This document shows positions 1-11,063 of a stretch of DNA of 64,000 bases, in pieces. The notes under the pieces are model-generated. The model had not been told where the DNA came from. It did not search any database and was given only the letters and a program-made list of their open reading frames with translations. The translations under genes and the position numbers were made by a program. The stretch is from Trichostrongylus colubriformis (Eukaryota > Nematoda > Chromadorea > Rhabditida > Trichostrongylidae): NCBI GenBank assembly GCA_963978905.1, contig OZ022256.1:30839426-30903425 (forward strand). The letters run 5' to 3'. How positions within the stretch are numbered: the first letter of the stretch is position 1; every line of letters begins with the position of its first letter.

Positions 1-879
1 AATGACTTCTAGGGGTTAAGATGAAAAAATATTGTGAAAGGTAAATGCAGTGCACTATGAGCCAGATTTTAGACTCAGATGATGAAATATTAAACTATGC
101 TGGTAGAAAGCTTTAGACGTCCGTCAATCAAAGGCACCAGCATGGGTAGAGAAGGAGTTGGGAACTTCCCAATTCCAAAAATAATCTCTGCATCTATGCG
201 ACGGCGCACACCCAGCACCAAGTGTACTACCGTTCCGGTGATAGTGCGTTGCAGTAACAGTGATAGTTGCGGTAGCATCACGGATTAAAAAGCAGTCTCA
301 TCCTTGCACATTATAATCGGCACTGCCTTAGCTTTCTAGATTAAGGCTGATTCTCCGTAATCACAAAACTGGAATCCAAAATTACCCATTGGATGTCGTC
401 AATGCTTCCTACTTTGCGAGTGTTGAAGGCTGAGCAGGTAGCTGCTGCATCGTTGCCAATAAGGAATTCTATGCACAACTCTTCTTTATCTTCCGTCCCA
501 TTTGCGGCCCTCTTAAAATGAGCCTATTATATGCGGTAAGAGTAATTATGACCTCGCAGTATACGTAGCAAACGTACTTTACTACACCGCACAGCCAATG
601 ATAATGGCAGGAAGCAAAGAATTGCTCCCGCGAGGCCTATCATATAGAAAGCAGACATGAGAATAAACCTACATGCTCTGATCAAGGATCATCTATATCA
701 TGAAGGAGGCTATCCTACTAGATATAATTCGCTTAGTGTGTCTGTTCGTGTGTGTTTGTCCGTGTGTCCGCCCGTCTGTCACGAAATTTACATCTCGCGT
801 CGCAGCGAAGCTGGCACGCTGAATTTTACAAGTGATGTAGGGAGTGGTAAAGGGACCACAGCGCTGGTGAACCGAAGGT
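1..879. other. Unassigned left-edge sequence
   Basis: I see no gene that can be supported here. A short open frame on each strand overlaps around 90-290, but neither resembles a family I know and neither has convincing splice signals. The stretch around 730-780 is rich in TCTGT/GTCCG words and resembles another such run near 59,900-59,940, so it is probably repeat-derived. Confidence 0.4.
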
Positions 880-1460
880 GATAGCAATGGATAAGGGCTG
901 ATAAGGAGCTTCGGAAGGCAAAAGTCGCCAAATCCGTTTCGCATTTCTCGTTGATTCCAGAGCTCTGATACTCATAGGTGTTTAGCAGGGTGGAACGAGG
1001 ACATCAGTGGTGGGTGATTCACATTGATAGTCGTTGCTAAGAGCCGATAAGGAGCGTCAAAAGGCGAATGTCGTTAGATCCGTTCCCCATGTTTTGAGGT
1101 GTGGAACGGGTACTTCAATGGTGGATGATCCAATTGATAACGGTGGATATGGGCTGATAACGGGCTTTGAATAGCGAGTGTCGCCAAATTCGTTTCACCT
1201 TTCAGGTTGATCCTAGAGTGCCGACACTCATAGGAGTTTTGAATGGTAGGACGGGCAAATCAGTGGTGCGTGATCCAAACTGATAACGGTTGATAAGATT
1301 GAACAAGGAGCGTCCATCATGAGGCTACTTTGCCAAATCAGTTTCGATCTTTGGCTTACAGTGGAATGTTCACACTCAAGGTATTACAGGACGGGGACCC
1401 CAGTGGTGACTTTTCGAATCTGATAACGGTTTACAGGGACTAATAAGAGCCGTGAGAAAA
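880..1460. repeat. Diverged tandem repeat, about four to five copies
   Basis: The phrase GGGCTGATAAGGAGC and close variants recur near 894, 1040, 1151, 1297 and 1436. Each is accompanied by related blocks: a 'cgccaaatccgtttc' type word, a 'gtggtg-gatcc' word and a 'tgataacgg' word. Spacing varies (roughly 110-146 bp), so this is an old, degraded tandem array and not a recent satellite. No open frame is maintained through it. Confidence 0.6.
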
Positions 1461-3764
1461 TGGAGAAGGGATAAAATCCGGTACACCGCTCACTACCACT
1501 ATACGACTGCTACAGTAAATGCGTCTGATGCTCCACTGGGTGAACTTGTTTTTTTCTGATATATGCTGCTGATGTATCGACCGCTGAATCGCCTAGCGTT
1601 CCAAATAATGGTACATGTCTTTCGATACTGCTATCTACATGGATGATCAAGATATGATCTAGGTTTGTGATAGCAAAGTAAGCGATTCATTCTCTCATGC
1701 GGTGCCAGCAACAATATTGGGTATCGACCTCTAGACTATGCAAAATCCCAAATAGTGGTCCATGTGCACAAAAGCAATACGCATCGATGACATGTGTATT
1801 ATCTACCACTATTATGTAGGAAATAGATGTTCAGCGAATGGACAAATTGCTACCAATTGATGCAGTTGAATCCAAAACTGTCGATGCTTAAACTATCTAA
1901 ACTCCCAAAAAGTGACCTCTTCAGCCGTAAGGTTACTGATTAGTGGATTAACCCATGTCACTCCTGAACATTGATCGTCTAATCATTGTAACAATAGGTA
2001 TCGACCGCCTAATCATGTGGACCTCTGAAATGTTGACCTTTCTCAGCGGTGACATCTTCGATATCGGTCAATATCTATCATCTACATATGAAAAGTAGAT
2101 GCTCAGCAAAAAGTCAACATCGACGAATTCCCCATTACATCATTCTATTGCGTTATTCGCGCAGTACTGTGCGATAGCCCAAACAAGAGCTTCAAACCAT
2201 CTCCAGAAAGACAGACAGACTTCAAACCTCTGAAGAAAGCGAAACGGTCGAAGAGTTGGGCCACGAACAAAGGTCCCTTTTAAAAACCTCGTTTGGCATA
2301 ACAAACATCACAATCGACAAGTAATGCCGAGGTTACTAGAAGAGAGAACCGGGAGACTCTACTGCTCGTTTTGCCAGCTAGATATTCTTTAACTGACACC
2401 TACTCTCCCTGCCTCCCCAATGTGTATTGAGTTACATGTCCTGCATTCGACCTGATGGATTACGCCTGCTAGAGAAGTCCCCAGCTTTACCATGAGGACA
2501 AATAAACAATTCTCTGACAAGCACTGTCTATCGTAGTGTGTTCCTCATAAGCTGCCATTTGATGTCATCCCTTGGGATGTTGATCAGTACAAAATCGTCG
2601 TGCGACCGGCCCAAATAAAACACCGTTTCATTGCGAAACATACTTTGTCAGAGATACACAGATGAACTCTATTTCGACGCGATGTGTCTCTGCTGTGAAT
2701 GTGGCGTCTTTCGAACCGACCTGGAACCGTGTAGCCGTATATTCAAAGCTAATCGAAAAGATCCCTCGTGTTCAGCTATGTCACTGCGTCTATGCGGTTC
2801 GCTCTGTTATCAGATTGAAGGTTCATGACGTCTCCATCTGATGTAGTGTAGCGGTGTTTATTTACTCTTCTGCTATTACGGTATGCTCTTTATGAAAATT
2901 TATTATGATATTTACATTATATCAAGGGGAAGTACGGGCGGGATTGAGAGTGTGCAGTCGAGAGCGTCGCCTAGCTTCGTCCAGCGTTCAGCTGCCACCA
3001 GCTTAAATACCGCATTGCGTAGCCATAGTAAGAGGCAGTCTGCATTAGAGGTTTCAACATGGATGCGACACTGTGTATGTTCTGATAACAGATGCACGTG
3101 CGGACATCATGAATCAAGATGTTCTTCTAGATTCTCTCTCGGTACCACTTTCTGTGGAACATGCCGCTGAATACCTTTACTTGTGGTGAGGAAGCAACCG
3201 TTCACCCGCACCTCTCGTGTAAGCCGGACTTACGCTGACTGCTCATTGATTATACGGGAACACTCCTTCATTCCGGACTGTGGTGAGGTTATCGTACTGC
3301 TACTAGATGTCACACTGAGCACTGTGAATACGAAACCTCAAAAATTACTCCAGCAAAATCGTAATAGGTGTATAGTTACAGTATCTGCCAATTGCAGGCA
3401 AATACACAGCGATGCCACTGGCGTCGTCTTCTCTGAGCTTAGTGCGAGTTACATACCTCACCTGAGCACGGATGTTCGTTGACAAAGATAGAGTTTTCAA
3501 AAGCGTCTTCCTTGCCGTGTCCCCCCCCCCCCACCTCTCCGGTACCTTCAAGGAGCAGTATGAAGTCTTTCTCCCATCACGGGCTTGAGCAATATACGCC
3601 TGAGTTTGCACAATGGTTGTAGCACAGATTCTGATATGAGACGACATCGCGAAAAGGAGTGCTCCCCAGAGATACTCCCATAATGGTGTTACCTTGTTCG
3701 TCAGCATCTGCACAGACGCTTAATGGGGCTTGCTTTCGAAATGGATGGATTTTGGTCAGGATAT
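1461..3764. other. Repeat-like intergenic stretch without recognisable genes
   Basis: Between about 1,540 and 2,110 a word like GTATCGACCGCCTAATC recurs in degraded form (near 1,575, 1,721 and 2,000), suggesting a second old tandem family. The rest contains only short open frames of about 60-120 codons with no recognised domain and no coherent splice pattern. Confidence 0.4.
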
Positions 3765-3930
3765 TGAACCATGGTGGTAAGGTTGAATATAGTTTCTACT
3801 TTGTATGGTGGAAGCGTTGTGGGGAGGCTTCGAATTGAGATTATTGCCTTTTTTTGTTGGAGACTTGTGATCGCACCGTGAGATTCCTCATCCCAACAGG
3901 TGTCACTTCGGCGTCGTGAACACATCACTT
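3765..3930 (-). repeat. Dispersed repeat, inverted relative to the copy at about 10,140-10,290
   Basis: This stretch reads as the reverse complement of about 10,140-10,290. The shared words include GGTTGAATATAGTTTCTAC, CTTCGAATTGAGATTATTG and GGAGACTTGTGATCGC. The two copies face each other about 6.3 kb apart. Identity is partial, so this is an old dispersed family. Confidence 0.65.
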
Positions 3931-4761
3931 CCGACAGCCGTGACCCCTATCCCAACCACCGCGACTCGATTTCGACATCGGATTACGGTGTCTGGCCGAA
4001 CTACTAGGCTTATCCTGCCTACATTTGAGCTTTCCAATAAAATAAAAATATTGCCACACTCAATCAACCCACAAGATCACGAAAGCAGTCGCTGGTTTCA
4101 TAAACTATCATCAAACAAATGAAGTCACTTCATACTAACATAAGACAACAATCCCACGTTCATTTCAAACCTTTGTTTGAACGCGCTAACAAGATTGCCA
4201 AGTAGATACATAATTGTTGACAACCGGACCTTTCTACCAGAATGCCTTATCTAAAAACCTGCATAGTAACTCCAAACTTAACATGCCAAACGTCATCCAC
4301 CTGTACTCAAACGAGGCAATCTCGAATCACAGTAATGACTTAATCAAAAAAAAAAACTCAGTTCATGCCAAAATTTTCCACTTCTATTCAAGGACTCAGC
4401 TTCTATCAAATGGAATAAAACCGTTTCACATCCAACAACACTACTGCGGTGTGCTTCTTGGCTTAATCTCTCTCTGCGCTCTCAGCATTTTTATCCAGAA
4501 ACGCCAAATTTGCGAGGAGCGCATTGCCCGTCTTATGAGATTCCTAAAAACGGAATCGTCAATTTCAAGTAAGAAGAAGACAATATTTCTCCTTACTTCA
4601 TTGTGCGAATCCTCAGTTCCCTTACATTCTGGTCCAAGCCATGCAGGAATGCTTGCGCTCCGTGCCCAAAGCCCTCTCATCGACTGTGGCCCTTTTCTCA
4701 GGCGCGCTATGCTCTCTTCTGGAGCACGTATGCGCGCAACTACATGTGCAAGCCGCACATA

Positions 4762-6435
4762 CAGTTCTCTGCAAAATGATACAGCCACCTATAAATTGCC
4801 CAAAAACTCTGTTTGCTGTGTGATTTAAAAAAAGTCCCTAAGTAAAAGATGTAGCCAGTGTGGACGCGCATTCGCGCATCAACATCAAATTGTAGCCGAA
4901 AATTTTCTCTTCATTTGTTCAGAAAATGTCGCTTTTCCCATTCTGCAAAATGATACAGCCACTGAACAGATTGACGCATTCGTCAACCGAGAAACAAAAA
5001 AGGAGGAAAATGGTGATTTTGCGATCATTTGTTCCTCTATTGCTTCGAATAGCCACAAATTTTGATGATATAGGTCCATATAAAGATTTTCAGAATGTTT
5101 TTAGACCACATGCTCTCACGTTTCGATGACAGCATCTTTAAACTCCTTGAATCCTTCCAATCGGTCTGAATTCCTTTCCCCATGAATTCCGACATAATCT
5201 TCCATCAGGTAAAGATCGGAGCCGTTCTTCATACGGGTCAGAGGGTCCATTCGGTGACGGGCTCACCGTGATTGAGTGTTCCATTTGACATGGGATGGTC
5301 CATTAACTTACACGGAAACAAGATTTTGGTGAAGATTTCGAGACGCATGACAAGAGAATGGTACGGCGCAAAAAGGCTCGGTGATTGGATGGTTCATCCT
5401 TTCGAGACCGAAACAAAAATTTGAATGATTATTTGATCTCACACCATGACAAATTGTCCGGAAATTCCCTCGAGTTTAACACCTTTCCCCTCTTGTTTTT
5501 TCCAGATTGCTCTGTCTGATGATAAAAGGGTTCAGCTATGACATTCCCGACGACTACCGGCACTATCGCAAGAGGGACAAATTTAAGTTTTCAACAAGAA
5601 CTCCAAAGAAGGAGGTGTCATGGTGTGGGGACGAGAAATCTTCGGGATTTTTGTTTCGTTCTCGAAAGGATGAACCATCCGATTACAGAGCCGTTTGCGC
5701 CGTACCCTTCTTTTGTCATGCGTCTCGAAATCTTACCAAAATCTTGTTTCCATGTAAGTTAATGGACCATCCCATGTCAAATGGAACACTCGATGGTGGG
5801 GAAATCAAATGGAACACTCATGGTGAGCCCGTCACCGAATGGACCTTCTGACCCGGATGACAACGGCTCCGATCTTTACCTGATGGAAGATTATGTGGGA
5901 ATTTATGGGGGAAAAATTCAGACAGATTGGAAGGATTCAGGGAGGTTAAAGATGCTGTCATCGAAACGTGACAGCATGTGGTCTGAAAACATTCTGAAAA
6001 TCAAGTTCCAACTTCTCTCTTCGTAGAACCTCGGCATCGTTATTAGTTACCTAAAAACCTCGTTGGCATAACAGAAGAATATCAAACTAATTCTGAAAAT
6101 CTTTATATGGACCTATATCATCCAAATTTGTGGCTATTCGAAGCAATAGAGGACCAAATGATCGCAAAATCAGCATTTTTCTTTTTTTCGTTGTATCTCG
6201 GTTGACGAATGCGTCAATCTGTTCAGTGGCTGTATCATTTTGCAGAATGAGAAAAGTGACATTTTCTAAACAAATGAAGAGAAAATTTTTCTATGTTTCT
6301 CGGCTACAATTTGATGTTGATGCGCGAATGCGCGTCCACACTGGCTACATATTTTACTCAGAGACTTTTTTTGAATCACACTGCAATCAGTTTTTGAGCA
6401 ATTTATAGGTGGCTTTATCATTTTGCAGAGCACTG
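4762..6435. mobile_element. Tc3-like DNA transposon with long terminal inverted repeats
   Basis: The ends read CAGTTCTCTGCAAAATGATA on the left and its near complement on the right, and each is flanked by TA (4,760-4,761 and 6,436-6,437), the Tc1/mariner target. About 360 bp at each end are inverted copies. A second copy of the terminal word (CTGCAAAATGATACAGCCAC) lies about 175-185 bp inside each end (near 4,943 and 6,227-6,246). This matches the arrangement known for Caenorhabditis elegans Tc3, whose long inverted repeats carry two transposase binding sites. The middle contains broken transposase coding sequence plus a further internal inverted duplication centred near 5,500, so the copy is very unlikely to be autonomous. 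Confidence 0.85.
5480..5990 (+). pseudogene. Tc3-like transposase fragment (broken)
   Basis: In one frame the sequence reads LSDDKR, corresponding to the 'SDEK' motif that carries the first catalytic acidic residue of Tc1/Tc3 transposases. The next frame continues with PDDYRHYRKRD and FSTR, matching the family's 'GPDGYRYYWRD...FSTR' block, so a frameshift separates the two. The following G-rich 'GGVMVWG'-type block is also shifted. A second, inverted copy of part of the same coding sequence occupies 5,130-5,410. Function is lost. The assignment rests on motif order, not a database match. Confidence 0.65.
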
Positions 6436-6769
6436 TATACTGATCCTCAATCCGGATTGCTGCACTCCTTTGGCTAAAACAATCAACCCAATAATAATAA
6501 TCCAAAAGACCACTCAAAATTTCCGCATTGGACCCTTTTTTTACTCACCGTAGTATGCTCATCATTCTACCCTGATGGTCACACGAATTCATGTTACACT
6601 GGAAAGAAAACAAACTCAATTCTACATAATCAAAAGTATACGACACAGTAAACATATTTGGTCAACAATCAAAAATGATCAAACAACACACTTTTCTCAT
6701 CATTTCTTAGTAACAAAAAAACAAGCAACAAGTCTTTTAAACATAGCTAATCACGACTTTCCTGCTGAC

Positions 6770-7140
6770 GGGGATAGAACACTCATGACCAGGGTCAAGC
6801 GTCTAGTTGAGGGAAATTTTCAAACAAATACCACCCCCCCTCAAAAAAAGGGGCCTCAATACGACCCCCCCCCCCCGCTTCTTCTGTGGTTTCTACCACG
6901 CCAGTGCGATCCACCAGGGAAGCTAAGAGCCTATGGTGAAAAGACACTGAGGCCAAACCAAACTCTTGACAAAAGAGAGGAATTAGAGCCTAACAAAACT
7001 CAGAACTCGTATTCCAAAACAAGATCGTCTTACATGAAAACCCAACAATTTCATTACTTATATTCCAAAACGAATGAGTTGCCGACCGCTGCTATATGCT
7101 CGTCCTCTGATGACAAAGGAGAAGGCTTAATTGTCATGCA
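6770..7140. repeat. Dispersed repeat shared with about 21,290-21,470 (inverted)
   Basis: Words such as GATGACAAAGGAGAAGGCTT and CGAATGAGTTGCCGACCGCT near 7,070-7,125 recur in reverse complement around 21,293-21,345, followed in both by a run related to 'TAACAAAACTC'. The same area contains a C-tract (6,866-6,877). The long open frame across 6,575-7,159 is therefore better explained as repeat sequence than as a gene. Confidence 0.55.
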
Positions 7141-7739
7141 AGTCATTGGGCAGAGGTAGAGGATGAAAATAATAATAGAAAAGTTAGATGTTAGGAAAGC
7201 TTAATAGGAACCATGTACAGCGCCCCATCTGATCGCGAGTAGCTACTGCGGCCGCGACGCGGCGATCACGATGGAGCGCGGTATCTTCCCCATACTAAGT
7301 TTCGGCATTTTGGAAATAGTTCAAACTTTACCTAGAGCCCATCTTTCGAGCACCTGTAAACTGTTTTCCTAATAACTCCCTCAGACCTATCCATTGCCCG
7401 TTTGCTTTCCCTAATGGTTGCATAGTTCTCGATATGGGTTTCCAGTTGAGGATTAGATGAGGGAAATTTCGAAGTGTTTCACTTCAAATGGTCATAACTT
7501 CCTCACTTAACCATATGAGTGCGTTTTCAGATGTCCCGGGTCTGCGAGCTTGCCGCTTTCGAATGACTAACTGAACTACGTCATATCTTCAAAATGAAGC
7601 AAGCAAATTTTTGGGAAAGCCAGTGAGAGAATTTTTTCATTGAAGTTGCGAGATCTTCCCGCGATTCTCAGGAAAAATTGATTCATGTTACTGAAATTTC
7701 TCTAGTATGCATCCATCGCTCTCGAAGGCCTAGTGGGAG

Positions 7740-7961
7740 GGCGAGAGGCGTCGGTCAGCTTCTCTGTGGGATGCGCCATGCATGAGGATTTCATCCACAC
7801 TCTCAATGAATACAAACGTTTTTTCGGGTTGCATAGTGGCCTCTAACACCAGATCACGTACTTGCAATCGTAGTAAGTTATGGAAGAAGTCCATATCAGC
7901 TAATTTTTCATTTTCATCCCGTTGATTCTGGAGTGTCCATCCACGGTGGTACCCGTTAATA
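7740..7961 (-). repeat. Left part of a dispersed repeat interrupted by the palindromic element
   Basis: The words GATGCGCCATGCATGAGGAT and TTTCATCCAC, read in reverse complement, match the repeat copies at 20,560-20,940 and 47,325-47,720. The remainder of this copy resumes at 9,293-9,435, immediately after the palindrome. The palindrome therefore inserted into a pre-existing repeat. Confidence 0.65.
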
Positions 7962-9292
7962 TTGGGTTGAGGAATAAGTTCCCGCGGTTTTTTTCAACCG
8001 CGTTTTTCGCAATGTCCCTTCATCTTTCAGCGGAGCTTATATATGCATTCGATAGAGCTTTATTTGCTCTGTAAAATGCTACTATCTGTTTTTCGGTTCC
8101 TTCGACTACCTAATATTATGAGGTTTGGAAATGAAGTAAGCTGAAGGCAAAAACTTGGCACTTGCGCACCTCATCTTTCTCGTCTGCCACCAAGATCAAA
8201 AAATGTATGTGTATATGTTTCCGATAGAGCTTTTTCAGCTCTACAGAATGGTACTTTTTTAATTAAAATCGTCAAACTTTTTGCTACTTTTAGGTCTCAC
8301 AAAGGCAGTACTCGCAGAACTCTCGTTATCTCCTCTTCCTCGCCTACTAGATATTGGAGAGGGTGTGCATATATGCATTCGACAGGGATTTTTCGCTCTG
8401 CAAGACGATACTACTCTTCTTTTGTATCTTCTCATATTTTAGCATGTAGGAATATGTTTCCAACTGTTTTTCAATTCAAAATTACGTAATGAAAATCAAT
8501 TTTTTGGCAGAGTGTTTTGTATCATTCGATAGAGCTCTTCTCGCTCTACAAACATGTGTTTACGGTTTCCGTATAAATAAATTTTTGCCAAATTTTCGAG
8601 CATTTTCGATACATGCAGTCGAAAATGCTCAATTTCGACGACTTTCGATTCATCTAAAAGATGGCAAAAATTTATTTATACGAAAACCGTAAACACATGT
8701 TTGTAGGGCGAGAAGAGCTCTATCGAATGATACAAAACACTCTGCCAAAAAATTGATTTTCATTACGTAATTTTGAATTGAAAAACAGTTGGAAACATAT
8801 TCCTACATGCTAAAATATGAGAAGATACAAAAGAAGAGTAGTATCGTCTTGTAGAGCGAAAAATCCCTGTCGAATGCATATATGCACACCCTCTCCAATA
8901 TCTAGTAGGCGAGGAAGAGGAGATAACGAGAGTTCTGCGAGTACTGCCTTTGTGAGACCTAAAAGTAGCAAAAAGTTTGACGATTTTAATAAAAAAAAAG
9001 TACCAATCTGTAGAGCTGAAAAAGCTCTATCGAAAACATATACACATACATTTTTTGATCTTGGTGGCAGACGAGAAAGATGAGGTGCGCAAGTGCCAAT
9101 TTTTTGCCTTCAGCTTACTTCATTTCCAAACCTCATAATGTTAGGTAGTCGAAGGAACCGAAAAACGGATAGTAGCGTTTTATAGAGCAAATAAAGCTCT
9201 ATCGAAAGCTTATATAAGCTCTGCTGAAAGATGAAGGGACATTGTGAAAAACGGGGTTGGAAAAAACGGCGGGGACTTATTCCTCAACCCAA
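7962..9292. mobile_element. Foldback-type element: near-perfect palindrome with about 630-bp arms
   Basis: The outer ends are TTGGGTTGAGGAATAAGTTC and its complement, flanked by TA at 7,960-7,961 and 9,293-9,294. Almost the entire element is two inverted arms (7,962-8,590 and 8,662-9,292) around a spacer of about 70 bp, which itself contains a small hairpin (GAGCATTTTCGA against TCGAAAATGCTC). Each arm holds four spaced copies of a small hairpin word of the type GATAGAGCT...AGCTCTA (left arm near 8,050, 8,223, 8,380 and 8,527). No transposase coding remains. A TA target and long inverted repeats fit a non-autonomous Tc1/mariner-superfamily derivative, but the family is not identified. Confidence 0.85.
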
Positions 9293-9435
9293 TAGATACA
9301 TCGCTTTCCACGGCTAATCGGTGAATTTCGGAAGTGTCTCTGTACGTGGTTTCAGTGTCAGCGGACCAACGAAAGGTCTATTGGCGTTAACCGGTTTCAT
9401 TGCGGATCGCGCCATGCATGAGGTTTCCATGATGA
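9293..9435 (-). repeat. Right part of the dispersed repeat interrupted by the palindrome
   Basis: Words such as GTACGTGGTTTC, CCAACGAAAGG and GCGCCATGCATGAGGTTTCC match the reverse complement of 47,330-47,460 in the same order. Together with 7,740-7,961 this rebuilds one old repeat copy split by the 1.3-kb palindrome. Confidence 0.65.
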
Positions 9436-9454
9436 TTAAGTTTAACTAGATTCG

Positions 9455-9640
9455 AGTTTGAACCCAATTAGTCTGTTTTATCATTTCTCCCCTTACACTT
9501 CAGACCCTCAGCCTGGAATTCTGTTGATCGCTGCCTACCTCAACGATTACGACCCCTCCCCCCTCCTAGAGGACCAAATACGACCCCCCTCGTTGAGGAC
9601 TCCTCAACGAAGGCTTGACCCTGCTCATGACCCCCAAGTT
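9455..9640 (+). repeat. Dispersed repeat shared with 20,165-20,335 (inverted)
   Basis: The order of blocks 'CTTACACTT...GACCCTC', 'GTTGATC', 'CAACGATTACGA', 'CCCCTCCCCCCTCCTAG' and 'CGTTGAGGACTCCTCAACG' is repeated in reverse complement at about 20,165-20,335. The last block is a short palindrome in both copies. Related CGAGG...CCTCG sequences followed by a G-tract also occur near 35,958-35,985. Confidence 0.6.
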
Positions 9641-10139
9641 AGAGCGCACGAGGCCGGTGCGCAATGAGTCGCATTTCTGAAACGGGAAAAAAATCGATAA
9701 AAAAATGCTAGCATCGAATAAATCAGCAAATGCTTACTCGCCTCAAGTTCATCTTTGTGAAACAAAAAAATGAATAACCGAATAATCTTTTACCCTCTCA
9801 TTCTATTCAAAAATCCTTCATTAATACACTCACCTCCCTTTCAGGAGTAGGCGAGTGCACTGGGCTCGCACCTTGGGACTGTTCACGATGGTAACCTATA
9901 AAAAAAACCAACTTTTGAACTAATGGAAAGCGATGAGACAGATAAAGAAACTCACATATTGTTCTGTCTGTCGAAGTACACAATGAGTAAGACCTTACAC
10001 AACTAGCTCCTCCCATACCACACATAAAACTAATTAAAAACACTCCTACGTCTACTCAAATTAATATCATGCTGGCATTTATAGACCCCTCATTGCGCAG
10101 TCTATGACAATGTCCCACCAGAACCCACTTGAGATAACC

Positions 10140-10290
10140 AAATAAACAAAACAACGTAACGTCGAAAGCCCTTCACGGCGCGATCACAAGTCTCCAACTA
10201 AAAAAGCAATAATCTCAATTCGAAGATTTCCCTTACCGCTCCCACCCGTTATTACAAAGTAGAAACTATATTCAACCTCACCACCACATC
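10140..10290 (+). repeat. Dispersed repeat, partner of 3,765-3,930
   Basis: This stretch matches the reverse complement of 3,765-3,930 over several blocks (see that entry). The flanking 10,300-11,060 contains only short open frames without recognised features and forms the downstream flank of rpn-2. I saw no clear AATAAA signal close after the rpn-2 stop codon. Confidence 0.6.
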
Positions 10291-11063
10291 TACAATATTA
10301 CCGCATGATGACGAGCCATGAGGATGGATGAACTGCAGGACCTGACACGAATCTCATTCGTAACCAGCTCTCTATGCCCCATAGGATTCAGTTTCAGCAA
10401 GAATATTAATAGATTATTTCACGGTTTCGGCGGTAGTAGAGTTGAATGGTGTAGGAAATTCCATAACATAGTTTTCGTTCATAACGTTGTTTTCTACATC
10501 TCAGCTTTACTTTCATCCTCTCACAGACAGGAGTTACAGCACAACACGGACCATTCAACTCTAAATTCTATCAGTGCAGTTTGCTCGTAGCAACCAACAC
10601 ACCACACACTGCTAATAAGTCACCACCGAAAATCTATGGCTAAATGCGGTCCCTTTCACGCGCTTCCAGCGCTTGCATTTCGTTTTCACACATTACGAAT
10701 ACCTTCTATACTTCCCATCCGAAACCACTTACAGATACAGAGAAGACAGCAAAAAGCTTCACAAAGAATTTCCATTCACAAAACTAATTTTATAACAGTG
10801 TGTTGCAACTTTGTTTTGCGCTGCTTCATTCCGTCAAACCACTCACTTCGCACAGCGAGCAAAAGTTATCTGAAGTGAAAATTTCAGCCTTGTCTTATCA
10901 CCTGTACGCTAGTAATAAACATTCATCGGAGAACCGACTATGGCGTTCGACGATGAACTCTTGGCTTCCGATACATGTGATGGAAAAGGTAAATAACGGC
11001 GCATAACGTTCATATTCATAAATTACACAAGGAATTACATAAATTATACAAGGACATTTCAGC

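Noticed and set aside
880..2110. CRISPR-like spaced repeats
   Set aside because: The repeats are diverged with irregular 110-260-bp spacing in a nematode genome. They are decayed tandem repeats.
6575..7159. 194-codon open frame on the plus strand
   Set aside because: It includes a poly-C tract and sequence shared in reverse with 21,290-21,470, with no domain. Repeat-derived frame is the simpler reading.
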